Positions 23,181 to 32,015 of a stretch of 64,000 nt of DNA are shown one piece after another. Position 1 is the first letter of the stretch. Each line of letters starts with the position of its first letter. Both the position numbers and the translations under genes were made by a program. The DNA is taken from assembly GCF_024105635.1 (NCBI RefSeq), contig NZ_WYDQ01000001.1, forward strand, positions 4,092,501 through 4,156,500, given 5' to 3'. This stretch comes from Oceanicola sp. 502str15 (lineage in GTDB: Bacteria; Pseudomonadota; Alphaproteobacteria; Rhodobacterales; Rhodobacteraceae). The notes beneath the pieces were generated by a model. The model did not search any database. It saw only the letters and a program-made list of their open reading frames with translations, and was not told where the DNA came from.

Positions 23181-25808
23181 ATGGACCCCAATGCCGCCCG
23201 CTCCCGCGCCCTGAAGCGCCTGATGCGACCCCTCCAGCTGACGCGGGTGGGGATGGTTGCCGAGCGGTTGACTCGCTGCTTCTGGCCGGTCTGGACGCTT
23301 GTTTTCATTGCCGCTGCCGCGCTGGCCTTCGGTGCGCATGACGTGCTGCCGCCGGAAGGCGTGTGGGCGGTTGGCGGGCTGTGGATTGCGGCGCTGCTCG
23401 TGGCGCTGGGGCTTGGCGTGCGGGCCTATGCGCGCCCCTCCGGCAAGGAGGTCGTGGCGCGGCTGGATGCGACGCTGCCGGGCCGCCCGATCCGGGCGCT
23501 TTCGGACAAGCAGGCGATTGGCGCGGGCGATTTCGGCTCCGAGGCGGTGTGGAACGCCCATGTGGAGCGGATGGCCGCGCGGATCGAAACCGCGAAGGCG
23601 GTGCGGCCCGACCTGCGGCTCTCGGACCGCGACCCCTATGCGCTGCGCTACGCCGCGCTGGGCGCGCTGGTGACGGCGCTGCTGTTCGGCTCGCTCTGGC
23701 GGATCACCTCGCTCGACGATGCGGCGGGGGCAGGCCCCGGTGCCGCACTGGCCGCCGGGCCGAGCTGGGAAGGCTGGATCGAGCCGCCGGCCTATACCGG
23801 CAAGCCCTCGCTCTACCTCAACGACATATCGCAGGCCGATTTTACCGTGCCGGAGGGCTCGGAAGTGACGATCCGGCTCTATGGCGAGGTTGGCGCGCTG
23901 TCGGTGCGCGAGACCGTGTCGGGCACCGCCGAGGCGGCGGCACCGGAGGGTGAGGCCATGGCCGGGGAGGCTGCCGGCGAAGACAGCCCGCCCGCCGTGG
24001 ATGACGGGGTGCGCAGCTTTGCTGTGAACGGCTCTGGCGAGATCGAGATTGACGGCGCGGGCGGGCGGACGTGGCAGGTGCTGATATCGCCCGATACAGC
24101 GCCGCGTGTGGAGCTTGTGGCGCCGATCGAGAAGACGGCCATGGGAGAGCTGCAGCAGCGGTTCCGGGCCGAGGATGATTATGGCGTTGTGGCCGGGAGC
24201 GCCCGGATCACGCTGGACGAGAGCGGGCTCGAGCGGCGCTACGGGCTGGCCACCGAGCCGGAGCCGCGCGAGCCGGTGGTGCTGGACCTGCCGATGACGA
24301 TCTCGGGGGATCGGGCGAGTTTTGAAGAGACGCTGATCGACGATCTGAGCAAGCACGCATGGGCCAACCTGCCGGTGACGATGCAGCTCACGGTGGAGGA
24401 TGCCAACGGCCAGCAGGGCCGCAGCGAGGCGCGCGCGATGGTGCTGCCGGGGCGGCGCTTCTTCGACCCGGCGGCGGCGGCGCTGATCGAGCTGCGGCGC
24501 GATCTGCTGTGGAGCCGCGAGAACGCGGCGCGCACGGCGCAGATCCTGCGCACGATCACCTGGAAACCGGCCTCGGCGCTGGCCCAGCCGCGCACCTACC
24601 TGCAGGTGCGGATGGTGCTGAAGCGGCTGGAGGCGGCGGGCGAGACGCTGCCCGAGGCCACCCGCGACGAGTTGGCCGATGCGCTCTGGGATATTGCGGT
24701 GCGGATCGAGGAGGGCACGCTTTCGAACGCGCTGGAGCGGTTGCGGCAGGCACAGGAGCGGCTGAACGAGGCAATCCGCAACGGCGCTTCGGACGAGGAA
24801 ATCGCCCAGCTGATGGAAGAGATGCGGCAGGCGATGCAGGACTACATGCGCCAGCTCGCCCAGCAGCAGCAACCCGGCGAGCAGCAGCAGGGCCAGCAGG
24901 GCGAGACCATGGAGCTGAGCCAGCAGGACCTGCAGGACATGCTCGACAAGCTCGAAGAGCTGATGCAGCAGGGCCGCACCGCCGAGGCGCAGGAACTGCT
25001 GAACCAGCTCATGGAAATGATGCAGAACATGCAGGTCACCCAAGGCCAGGGCGGGCAGGGGCAGCAGAGCCCCGGCGAGCAGGCCATGGAGGGCCTCGCG
25101 GAGACGCTGCGCGACCAGCAGGGCCTGAGCGACGAGGCCTTCCGCGACCTTCAGGAGCAGTTCAACCCCAATGCCCAGCAGGGCGAGAGCGGCGAGAACC
25201 AGGGCCGCAACGGCAACCAGGGCCAGGGCGAGAGCCATGAGCAGGGGCAGAACCAGCAGGGCCAGGGCAACAACCCCGATGGCCGCCCCGGCGAGGGTGG
25301 CGAGCCGGACGAGCGCAGCCTTGCGCAGCGCCAGCGCGAGCTGCGCCGCGAGCTGGAGCGCCAGCGTGGCCAGATGCCCGGCGCGGGCACCGAGCAGGGC
25401 GACGCCGCCCGCCGCTCGCTGGATGAGGCGGGCCGCGCGATGGACCGGGCCGAGGAGAGCCTGAACCAGGGCGATCTGGCGGATGCGATCGACAACCAGT
25501 CACAGGCGATCGAGCGGCTGCGCGAAGGGATGCGCAACCTCGGAGAAGCCATGGCCGAGGAGCGCCGCCAGCAGCAGGGCGGGCAGGGCGAGAACGTGGG
25601 TCAGGCCGACCCGAGCGGCCGCCGCGACCCGCTGGGCCGCGACCGTGGCTCAACCGGGCCGCTGGGCACAGAGGAGCACATGCTGCAGGGCGATGACGTC
25701 TATCGCCGCGCCCGCGACCTGCTCGACGAGATCCGCCGCCGTTCTTCGGAGCAGGGCCGCCCGGATGTGGAACTGGAATACCTCAAGCGGCTGCTCGAGC
25801 GGTTCTGA
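23181..25808 (+). CDS. TIGR02302 (DUF4175) family membrane protein
   Basis: An 875-residue protein of the TIGR02302 family. Two transmembrane segments lie near residues 34-55 and 60-80 and a third near 155-175. A beta-rich middle follows (EGWIEPPAYTGKPSLYLND, VPEGSEVTIRLYGEVG). From about residue 500 the C-terminal third is long and Gln/Glu-rich with coiled-coil potential (repeated QQQ, EQQQGQQGE, GNQGQGE). The family is found next to lysA in many alphaproteobacteria, but its role is not established; an envelope function is likely from the topology. The ATG follows GGAGG. Confidence 0.9.
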   Translation: MDPNAARSRALKRLMRPLQLTRVGMVAERLTRCFWPVWTLVFIAAAALAFGAHDVLPPEGVWAVGGLWIAALLVALGLGVRAYARPSGKEVVARLDATLPGRPIRALSDKQAIGAGDFGSEAVWNAHVERMAARIETAKAVRPDLRLSDRDPYALRYAALGALVTALLFGSLWRITSLDDAAGAGPGAALAAGPSWEGWIEPPAYTGKPSLYLNDISQADFTVPEGSEVTIRLYGEVGALSVRETVSGTAEAAAPEGEAMAGEAAGEDSPPAVDDGVRSFAVNGSGEIEIDGAGGRTWQVLISPDTAPRVELVAPIEKTAMGELQQRFRAEDDYGVVAGSARITLDESGLERRYGLATEPEPREPVVLDLPMTISGDRASFEETLIDDLSKHAWANLPVTMQLTVEDANGQQGRSEARAMVLPGRRFFDPAAAALIELRRDLLWSRENAARTAQILRTITWKPASALAQPRTYLQVRMVLKRLEAAGETLPEATRDELADALWDIAVRIEEGTLSNALERLRQAQERLNEAIRNGASDEEIAQLMEEMRQAMQDYMRQLAQQQQPGEQQQGQQGETMELSQQDLQDMLDKLEELMQQGRTAEAQELLNQLMEMMQNMQVTQGQGGQGQQSPGEQAMEGLAETLRDQQGLSDEAFRDLQEQFNPNAQQGESGENQGRNGNQGQGESHEQGQNQQGQGNNPDGRPGEGGEPDERSLAQRQRELRRELERQRGQMPGAGTEQGDAARRSLDEAGRAMDRAEESLNQGDLADAIDNQSQAIERLREGMRNLGEAMAEERRQQQGGQGENVGQADPSGRRDPLGRDRGSTGPLGTEEHMLQGDDVYRRARDLLDEIRRRSSEQGRPDVELEYLKRLLERF

Positions 25809-25909
25809 TCCCCCTTGAAGGCATCGACGCCCTGCGGATGCGAGGAAGCTGAGGTGGCAGAGCGCCTGCGCGCCAGGCTTTGCGTTGGTTGGTTCCGGCT
25901 AGCGGGGCG

Positions 25910-26806
25910 CTATTCGCTCCCGGCGCCGCGCAGGGTGGTGTCGAGCCAGAGGCGGCCCGCGTTGACGGCGCTCACGTAGCTGGCAAGCGGGGCTTCGAGT
26001 GCGGGCACGGCCGCGGCGATGCGCGGGGCCTGGGTGTAGGCGAGGAAGGCGAGCACGGCGAGGATGGCGACGAAGCCGAAACCCAGCCGGAAGCCGCGCT
26101 TGGCCTTTTGCTTCTCGATCTCGGCACTGGCGGCCCCGGCCTCTTCGGCGGTGCGGCTCGGGTCGGCGCTGGCGCGGAGGGTGGAATTGATCTCTTCGAT
26201 GTCGGGCAGCATCTCGCTGCGATGTGCGGCGCGCCCGGAGAGGGCGGCGACGGCGACGGCGGGATTTTCGCCGCGCATGCGGGCCTTGTGGGTTTCGCTT
26301 GCGACACGGCGCTCGTCGGGCTCGGGGGCGTGTTCGGGAGCGGGCTCCGGTTGCGCCTCGGGTTGCGGCGCGGGCTCGGGAAGCGGCTCGGCGATGCGGG
26401 TTGTCTCCGCGGCGGGCGGTGCCTCGGCCACGGGTTCGGGGGCCGGTTCGTGGACCGGCTCGGGCGGGGCTTCGGCGGCACGGGCGGCCTTTTCACGCTC
26501 GGCCTCTTCGCGCAGCACATCCATCACGGCGGAGTCCAGCGCCCTGCGGGCCGGACGCTCGGGCACGGGGTCGGCGGCGGGGGTTTCAGGCTCGTCGGGG
26601 GTGCCGGTGGCGATCTTGGTGGTTTCGCGCTTCGGGCCGGCCTGGCCGGCCATGCGGGCCGCCGCGCTCACGCGCTCGCGGGCGCCATCGGGCAGCTGGA
26701 ACCAGCTGTGCCCGCAATTGGAACATTGCACATCTCGCCCGGCCTCTGGAATGACACTGTCATCCACGGCGTAATGCGCACCGCAATTCGGGCATACCAG
26801 CCGCAT
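25910..26806 (-). CDS. MJ0042-type zinc-ribbon, single-pass membrane protein
   Basis: A 298-residue protein. The N-terminal zinc ribbon has CPNCG (5-9) and CSNCG (28-32) around a short strand. A long Pro/Glu/Ala-rich low-complexity region follows (PEPAPQPEAQPEPAPEHAPEPDE), then a single membrane segment (FGFVAILAVLAFLAYTQAP, near 247) and a short tail. The ribbon (cytoplasmic by this order) may sense metal or bind a partner. ATG 26806 follows GAGGGGG. It is divergent from ftsE, a conserved placement in this family that hints at a link with division or the envelope; function unknown. Confidence 0.85.
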   Translation of the reverse strand: MRLVCPNCGAHYAVDDSVIPEAGRDVQCSNCGHSWFQLPDGARERVSAAARMAGQAGPKRETTKIATGTPDEPETPAADPVPERPARRALDSAVMDVLREEAEREKAARAAEAPPEPVHEPAPEPVAEAPPAAETTRIAEPLPEPAPQPEAQPEPAPEHAPEPDERRVASETHKARMRGENPAVAVAALSGRAAHRSEMLPDIEEINSTLRASADPSRTAEEAGAASAEIEKQKAKRGFRLGFGFVAILAVLAFLAYTQAPRIAAAVPALEAPLASYVSAVNAGRLWLDTTLRGAGSE

Positions 26807-26977
26807 ACCTGCCCCCTCGATTTCAACCCGGTTCGGTTGTGTGCCTCTGTTATTTGACACACAAACTAGCACTCAAACCCCCGGAAGCAAAGAAATTGCA
26901 CGGGCAAGCAGGCCACCCCAATTGCATGTGAGGCCCCGCTGCGGCAAAAGGAGCGGCAGGATTGGCGGGGGTTAAGA

Positions 26978-27655
26978 GTGATCGAGCTGGAGAATGTGGC
27001 CTACAGCTACGGCGGGGGCGAGTTGTTGAGTGACATCTCGCTGCGGCTGGCGCCGGGGTCGTTTCATTTTCTGACCGGGCCCTCGGGCGCCGGAAAGACC
27101 ACCTTTTTGAAGCTGTGCTACCTTGAGCTGGCCCCCACGGCCGGGCGGGTGCAGCTGTTTGACAAGCCTGCCACCGGGTTCAGCCGCGACGAGGTGGCGC
27201 GGGCGCGCCAGCGGATCGGCGTGGTGCATCAGGATTGCCAGTTTCTCGACCACCTGCCGCTGGCGGAGAACATCGCGCTGCCGCTCACCGTGGCGGGGCG
27301 GAACGTGGAGCTGGAACGCGAGAACATCAAGGAGCTGATGCGCTGGGTCGGGCTGGAAAAGCACGCCGATGCGCTGCCGCCCTCGCTTTCGGGCGGCGAG
27401 CGGCAAAGGGCGGCGCTGGCGCGGGCGGTTGTGATGTCGCCCGACATCGTGGTGGCCGACGAGCCGACCGGAAATATCGACTGGGAGATGGGGCAGCGCC
27501 TGCTTCAGCTGCTCGTGGAGCTGAACAAGATGGGCAAGACCATCCTGATCGCGACCCATGATCTCAACCTGATCCGCACCGCCAAGAGCAAGGTTGCGGC
27601 GCGGGTGCTGCGGATTTCGAAGCGGCGGTTGCAGCTTGCGGGTGCGGACCTGTGA
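26978..27655 (+). CDS. ftsE: Cell division ATP-binding protein FtsE
   Basis: A 225-residue ABC ATPase partner of FtsX, which controls peptidoglycan hydrolases at the division site. Seen: Walker A GPSGAGKTT (34-42), Q-loop VHQDCQFLDHL, signature LSGGERQR, Walker B IVVADEPTGNID and the switch His in ATHDLNLI. The start is GTG 26978. Its stop overlaps the ftsX start (GTGA). Confidence 0.95.
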   Translation: MIELENVAYSYGGGELLSDISLRLAPGSFHFLTGPSGAGKTTFLKLCYLELAPTAGRVQLFDKPATGFSRDEVARARQRIGVVHQDCQFLDHLPLAENIALPLTVAGRNVELERENIKELMRWVGLEKHADALPPSLSGGERQRAALARAVVMSPDIVVADEPTGNIDWEMGQRLLQLLVELNKMGKTILIATHDLNLIRTAKSKVAARVLRISKRRLQLAGADL

Positions 27656-28584
27656 GCGGGGCGAAGAAGGCGCTGGGCGAGGTACGCTACCGGGTGTCGA
27701 AGCTGCTGGCGCTGTTGCAGGGCGACGGGCAGGCCGACCGGGTTGTGCCGCCGACCGGGTTCACCGCAAATCTCACGCTGTTCACCGCCGGGGCGATGGC
27801 CTTTCTGGCGGTGTTCGCGCTGGCGCTGTCACTGGCGACGGGGCGGGTGGCGAGCCGGTGGTCGGACGAGCTGGCGCGCTCTGCCACGCTGCGGATCTCG
27901 GCCCCTGCCGATCAGCAGGCGGCGCAGGCCGCGCGGGCGCTGGAGGTGCTGGAGAGCACGCCGGGCATCGCCTCGGCGCGGCAGCTCTCGGAGGAGGAGC
28001 AGCGCGAGTTGCTGGCGCCGTGGCTGGGGGTGGATCTGCCGCTCGAGGAGCTGCCGGTGCCGGTGCTGATCGAGGTGGTCGAGGGCGCGGGGCTGGATGT
28101 GGCGGGGCTGAAGGCACGGCTGGCGGGTGAGGTGCCGGGCGCGGTCTATGACGACCACTCGCGCTGGCGCGCGCCGCTGATCCGCGCCGCCTCGCGGCTT
28201 CGCCTGCTGGGGATCGTGGCGCTTGCGCTGATCGCGACCTCGACGGCGGCGATGATCACGCTGGCGGCGGGCTCGGCGCTTGCGGCCAATGCGCGCGTGA
28301 TCGCCACGCTGCGGCTGGTCGGGGCGAAGGATACCTATATTGCCCGCGCCTTCGTGCGCCGCTTCACCCAGCGCGCGCTGGTGGGCGCGGCGGTGGGCAC
28401 CTCGGCGGCGATGCTGGCGCTGGCCATGCTGCCCCGCGCCGACACGGCCGGCGGCTTTCTGACCGGGCTCGGCTTTACCGGGGCGGGCTGGCTGCTGCCG
28501 CTGGTGGTGCCGGTGCTGGCGGCGGCGACGGCCTTCTTTGCCACCCGGGCGGCGGCGCTGCGCACCTTGAGGCAGGTGACATGA
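27652..28584 (+). CDS. ftsX: Cell division protein FtsX
   Basis: A 310-residue inner-membrane protein with four predicted transmembrane segments: one near residue 45 (LFTAGAMAFLAVFALALSLA), two near 190-225 and a last one near 280. A periplasmic loop follows the first segment (ESTPGIASARQLSEEEQREL). That is the FtsX layout. GTG 27652 overlaps ftsE. Sequence conservation is low outside the membrane parts, as usual for FtsX of this group; the assignment leans on topology and the ftsE neighbour. Confidence 0.92.
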   Translation: MSGAKKALGEVRYRVSKLLALLQGDGQADRVVPPTGFTANLTLFTAGAMAFLAVFALALSLATGRVASRWSDELARSATLRISAPADQQAAQAARALEVLESTPGIASARQLSEEEQRELLAPWLGVDLPLEELPVPVLIEVVEGAGLDVAGLKARLAGEVPGAVYDDHSRWRAPLIRAASRLRLLGIVALALIATSTAAMITLAAGSALAANARVIATLRLVGAKDTYIARAFVRRFTQRALVGAAVGTSAAMLALAMLPRADTAGGFLTGLGFTGAGWLLPLVVPVLAAATAFFATRAAALRTLRQVT

Positions 28585-29339
28585 GCGGCGCGGTGCAATG
28601 GCTGCGCTCGCTGTTCTTTGTCGGGCAGATGTATTTCGCGATGTTTTTCCTCGCGATCTTCTACACGCCGATCATGCTGGTGGACCGGCGCGGCGCGACA
28701 TGGGGCGTGCATTGCTATTGCCGCTATGTGCGCTGGAGTGCCCGCTGGATGGTGGGGCTGAAGACCGAGGTGCGGGGCGAGGTACCTCAGCGCGAGGTGC
28801 TGGTGGCGTCGAAGCATCAGAGCTTTCTGGATATCATCCTGCTCTGCTCGGTGCTGCCGCGCCCGAAGTTCATCATGAAGAAAGAGCTGATGTGGGCGCC
28901 GATCCTCGGCCAGTACGCGCTGCGGATGGGCTGTGTGCCGGTGGACCGGGGCAAGCGGGCGCAGGCGGTGCAGAAGATGGTGAGCGACGTGGCCTCGGGC
29001 GCGCAGCGGCCCGGGCAGCTGGTGATCTATCCGCAGGGCACCCGCGTCGCGCCCGGGGCCGCCATGCCCTACAAGGTGGGCAGCGCCGTGCTCTACCGCG
29101 AGCTGGGGCAGACCTGCGTTCCGGCGGCGACCAACGTGGGCGTGTTCTGGCCGCGCAAGGGCATCCTGCGCAAGCCGGGGGTCGGGGTAATCGAGTTCCT
29201 GCCGCCGATCCCGCCGGGGCTGGTGCCGCAGGCCTTCATGGCGCGGCTCGAGGAGGTCGTGGAGGCGCGCTCTGACGCGCTGATGCTGGAGGCGGGTTAT
29301 GACGCGCCGGCGGCGCGGGCTGCGGGGGCGGCACGGTGA
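28581..29339 (+). CDS. plsC: 1-acyl-sn-glycerol-3-phosphate acyltransferase
   Basis: A 252-residue membrane acyltransferase making phosphatidic acid. Catalytic HQSFLD (residues 79-84, the HX4D motif) and substrate motif YPQGTR (near 150, in place of FPEGTR) are visible, with an N-terminal membrane segment (LFFVGQMYFAMFFLAIFYTP). The start overlaps the ftsX stop (ATGA), placing phospholipid synthesis in the ftsEX operon. Confidence 0.92.
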   Translation: MSGAVQWLRSLFFVGQMYFAMFFLAIFYTPIMLVDRRGATWGVHCYCRYVRWSARWMVGLKTEVRGEVPQREVLVASKHQSFLDIILLCSVLPRPKFIMKKELMWAPILGQYALRMGCVPVDRGKRAQAVQKMVSDVASGAQRPGQLVIYPQGTRVAPGAAMPYKVGSAVLYRELGQTCVPAATNVGVFWPRKGILRKPGVGVIEFLPPIPPGLVPQAFMARLEEVVEARSDALMLEAGYDAPAARAAGAAR

Positions 29340-29938
29340 GCCGGATCGAGGATGTGGCGGCGCTGGAGGCGCTTTATGGCCAGCCGGGGCGGCGCTCGCT
29401 CGACAAGGTGGCCGACCGGCTGACGCCGCTCTATGCCAAGTGGATCGCGGCGTCGCGCTTTTGCGTGCTCAGCACCGTTGGCCCGGAAGGCACCGACGGC
29501 TCGCCGCGCGGCGATGATGGCCCGGTGGTGGAGGCGCTCGACGCGCAGACCCTCGCGCTGCCCGACTGGATGGGCAACAACCGCATGGACAGCCTGCGCA
29601 ACATCGTCCGCGACGGTCGGGTGAGCCTGATGTTCATGGTGCCCGGCTCGACAAACGTGGTGCGGGTGAACGGGACGGCGGTGGTATCTGTCGACGAGGG
29701 CCTTCGGGGCCGGTTCGGCAAGGCGGGTAAGCTGCCGCGCTCGGTGGTGGTGGTGACGATCGGCGAGGTCTATTTTCAATGCGCCAAGGCGATCATGCGA
29801 TCGGGCCTGTGGCGCGGCGAGGATGAGAGCGCAAGCGTGCCGAGTGCGGGCGAGCTGGTGCGCGAGGCGGATGCCGGGTTTGATGCCGAGAGCTACGACG
29901 AGGGCTATGCGGAATATGCAAAGCCGCGGATGTGGTAG
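29336..29938 (+). CDS. Pyridoxamine 5'-phosphate oxidase-family flavin-binding protein (MSMEG_1061-like)
   Basis: A 200-residue split-barrel protein. The segment RFCVLSTVGPEGTDGSPRGD followed by LALPDWMGNNRMDSLRNIV and VSLMFMVPGSTNVVRVNGTA is typical of the PNPOx-like subfamily whose members bind FMN or F420. It is not PdxH itself. The substrate is unknown. GTG 29336 overlaps the plsC stop; last gene of the ftsEX unit, followed by a palindrome. Confidence 0.85.
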   Translation: MSRIEDVAALEALYGQPGRRSLDKVADRLTPLYAKWIAASRFCVLSTVGPEGTDGSPRGDDGPVVEALDAQTLALPDWMGNNRMDSLRNIVRDGRVSLMFMVPGSTNVVRVNGTAVVSVDEGLRGRFGKAGKLPRSVVVVTIGEVYFQCAKAIMRSGLWRGEDESASVPSAGELVREADAGFDAESYDEGYAEYAKPRMW

Positions 29939-29944
29939 GCGGAA

Positions 29945-29968
29945 GGCGGGACAAGTCCCGCCCTACGG
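29945..29968. repeat. Short palindromic repeat (CCTACGG family)
   Basis: GGCGGGACAAGTCCCGCC (29945-29962) followed by CTACGG, in the convergent gap between the PNPOx-like gene and accA. Likely a hairpin that protects or ends both transcripts. Confidence 0.75.
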
Positions 29969-30009
29969 CGCTCGCGGATGTGGTGAATGGGTGCCGGGCG
30001 TTCTGACCG

Positions 30010-30972
30010 CTAGGCGGCCAGCCCCTTGCTTCCCATCTTCAGGAACTTGTCGCGCCGATCCTTGCGGAGCTGCTTGCGGTTCTTGCCCTCGAGTTCCTTC
30101 AGCAGCGTCTGCACCGCGCCGCCGACGCGGGTGATGACCTCGGCCCGGTGGCGTTGCGCGCCGCCGAGCGGCTCCTTCACGATGTGGTCGCAGATGCCGA
30201 GCTGGGACAGGTCCTGGGCCGTCAGACGCAGGGCCTCGGCGGCTTCGCGCATCTTTTCGGCGTCTTTCCAGAGGATCGAGGCGCAGCCCTCGGGGGAGAT
30301 CACCGAGTAGATCGAATGCTCGAGCATCGCGAGGCGGTTGGAGGAGGCGAAGGCCACCGCCCCGCCGGAGCCGCCCTCGCCGATCACCACGGAGACCATG
30401 GGCACCCCCAGTTCGAGGCACTTTTCGGTGGAACGGGCGATGGCCTCGGACTGGCCGCGCTCTTCGGCGCCCTTGCCGGGGTAGGCGCCGGGGGTGTCGA
30501 CCAGCGTGACCACGGGCAGGTTGAAGCGGTCGGCAAGGTCCATCAGGCGGATCGCCTTGCGGTAGCCCTCGGGGCGGGCCATGCCGAAGTTGCGCTCGAT
30601 CCGGGTTTTGGTGTCGTTGCCCTTTTCGTGGCCGATCACCACCACTGGGCGGCCTTCGAGCCGGGCCATGCCGCCCATGACGGCGTGATCGTCGGCAAAG
30701 TTCCGGTCACCGGCGAGAGGCGTGTATTCGGTGAAGAGCGCCTCGATGTAATCCTTGCAGTGGGGCCGGTCGGGGTGGCGCGCGACCTGGCATTTGCGCC
30801 AGGCGGAGAGGTCGCCGTAGAGCTCGGAGAGCAGGTCGGCGGCCTTCTTGTCGAGCCCCTTGGCCTCGTCCTCGACCTTCATCTCGGGGTTCGAGCGGGC
30901 CATCGCGCGCAGCTCTTCGGCCTTGCCTTCGATTTCGGCAAGCGGCTTTTCGAATTCCAGGTAGTTGGTCAT
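30010..30972 (-). CDS. accA: Acetyl-CoA carboxylase carboxyltransferase subunit alpha
   Basis: A 320-residue subunit of the carboxyltransferase that forms malonyl-CoA in fatty-acid synthesis; it works with AccD. Seen: [21 protein letters not shown] opening, the crotonase-fold [38 protein letters not shown] and [12 protein letters not shown] oxyanion-loop motifs. ATG 30972 follows GAGGATCA. Single-gene unit with accD outside the window. Confidence 0.96.
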   Translation of the reverse strand: MTNYLEFEKPLAEIEGKAEELRAMARSNPEMKVEDEAKGLDKKAADLLSELYGDLSAWRKCQVARHPDRPHCKDYIEALFTEYTPLAGDRNFADDHAVMGGMARLEGRPVVVIGHEKGNDTKTRIERNFGMARPEGYRKAIRLMDLADRFNLPVVTLVDTPGAYPGKGAEERGQSEAIARSTEKCLELGVPMVSVVIGEGGSGGAVAFASSNRLAMLEHSIYSVISPEGCASILWKDAEKMREAAEALRLTAQDLSQLGICDHIVKEPLGGAQRHRAEVITRVGGAVQTLLKELEGKNRKQLRKDRRDKFLKMGSKGLAA

Positions 30973-31101
30973 TGATCCTCGCAGACTGGCCTCGCGGAGT
31001 GCTGCCCCTTCATATGGCGCAGGGACGCCGGGCTTGCAACAAAGCAAGATTTGTCAGATCGGCGGATGTTAGGGAGAGGCAGGGAACGGCGAGGGTGGGC
31101 A

Positions 31102-31935
31102 ATGGATTACCGAAAGCGGATGGCGCGGGTGGAGCGCCATATCCTGACCCATCTGGACGAGGACCTGAGCCTTGATGCGCTGGCCGATGTGGCGGCTTTC
31201 TCGCGGTTTCACTTTCATCGGGTCTACACGCGGATGATGGGCGAGACCGTGGCCGAGACGGTGCGGCGCACCCGGCTGAACCGCGCGGCGGTGATGCTGG
31301 CCACCACGCGGCAGGCGCTGGAGGAGGTGGCGGGCATGTGCGGCTATCCAAACCCGCAGAGCTTTGCCCGCGCCTATCGCGCCGCCTTCGGCCAGACGCC
31401 ATTGCAGACGCGCAAGAGCCGCGTGGCCCCTGTTTTGCTACTGCCAGAGAACGAAGGAGAACTTGCGATGTATGATGTCGAGATCCGCGAGGAGCCGGGG
31501 TTTTGCGGCGCTGCGCTGGCGCATTCCGGCCCCTACCAGGAGATCGGGCAGGCCTATGAGGGGCTGATCGCCCGCTGTCTCGAAGCCGGGCTGGGCGGGA
31601 AGATGGGGCAGTTGGTGGCGTGGTTCTGGGATGACCCGACGGCGGTGCCGGCCGACAAGCTGCGCTCCCATGCCGGGGTGATCCTGCCCGGTGGCGAGGC
31701 GGTGCCGGAGGGGTTGGACAGGGTGGAGGTGAAGCCCTGCGAGGTGCTGGTTGTCACCCACAAGGGGCCCTACACCGGGCTGCCCGAGGCCTGGGGGTTC
31801 ATCTATGGCAAGGCGCTGCCGGAGAGCGGGCGGGAGCCTTCGCCGGATGAGGCGCCTTTCGAGCGCTACCTGAACAACGCGATGGACACGGCGCCGGAGG
31901 ACCTGCTGACGGAGGTTGTGATGCCGCTGGCCTAG
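31102..31935 (+). CDS. AraC-family regulator with GyrI-like effector domain
   Basis: A 277-residue protein. The N-terminal AraC DNA-binding domain has two helix-turn-helices (LSLDALADVAAFSRFHFHRVY and ALEEVAGMCGYPNPQSFARAYRAAFG). The C-terminal domain (MYDVEIREEPGFCGAALAHS to the end) has the GyrI/SOUL-like fold that binds small hydrophobic ligands, as in Rob/BmrR-type regulators. It probably responds to a drug or metabolite; targets are not evident, and the neighbours (accA divergent, mcl1 convergent) do not settle it. ATG 31102 has GAGGG upstream. Confidence 0.9.
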   Translation: MDYRKRMARVERHILTHLDEDLSLDALADVAAFSRFHFHRVYTRMMGETVAETVRRTRLNRAAVMLATTRQALEEVAGMCGYPNPQSFARAYRAAFGQTPLQTRKSRVAPVLLLPENEGELAMYDVEIREEPGFCGAALAHSGPYQEIGQAYEGLIARCLEAGLGGKMGQLVAWFWDDPTAVPADKLRSHAGVILPGGEAVPEGLDRVEVKPCEVLVVTHKGPYTGLPEAWGFIYGKALPESGREPSPDEAPFERYLNNAMDTAPEDLLTEVVMPLA

Positions 31936-31946
31936 GCGGGCCGGGT

Positions 31947-32008
31947 GGCGGGACAAGTCCCGCCCTACGGTGCGGGGCTGGCGGCGGGAAGGCGGGACAA
32001 GTCCCGCC
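31947..32008. repeat. Two short palindromic repeats in tandem (CCTACGG family)
   Basis: GGCGGGACAAGTCCCGCC occurs at 31947-31964 and again at 31991-32008, both followed by CTACGG. They fill the convergent gap between the AraC-type gene and mcl1, a tandem pair in one gap. Confidence 0.8.
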
Positions 32009-32015
32009 CTACGGG

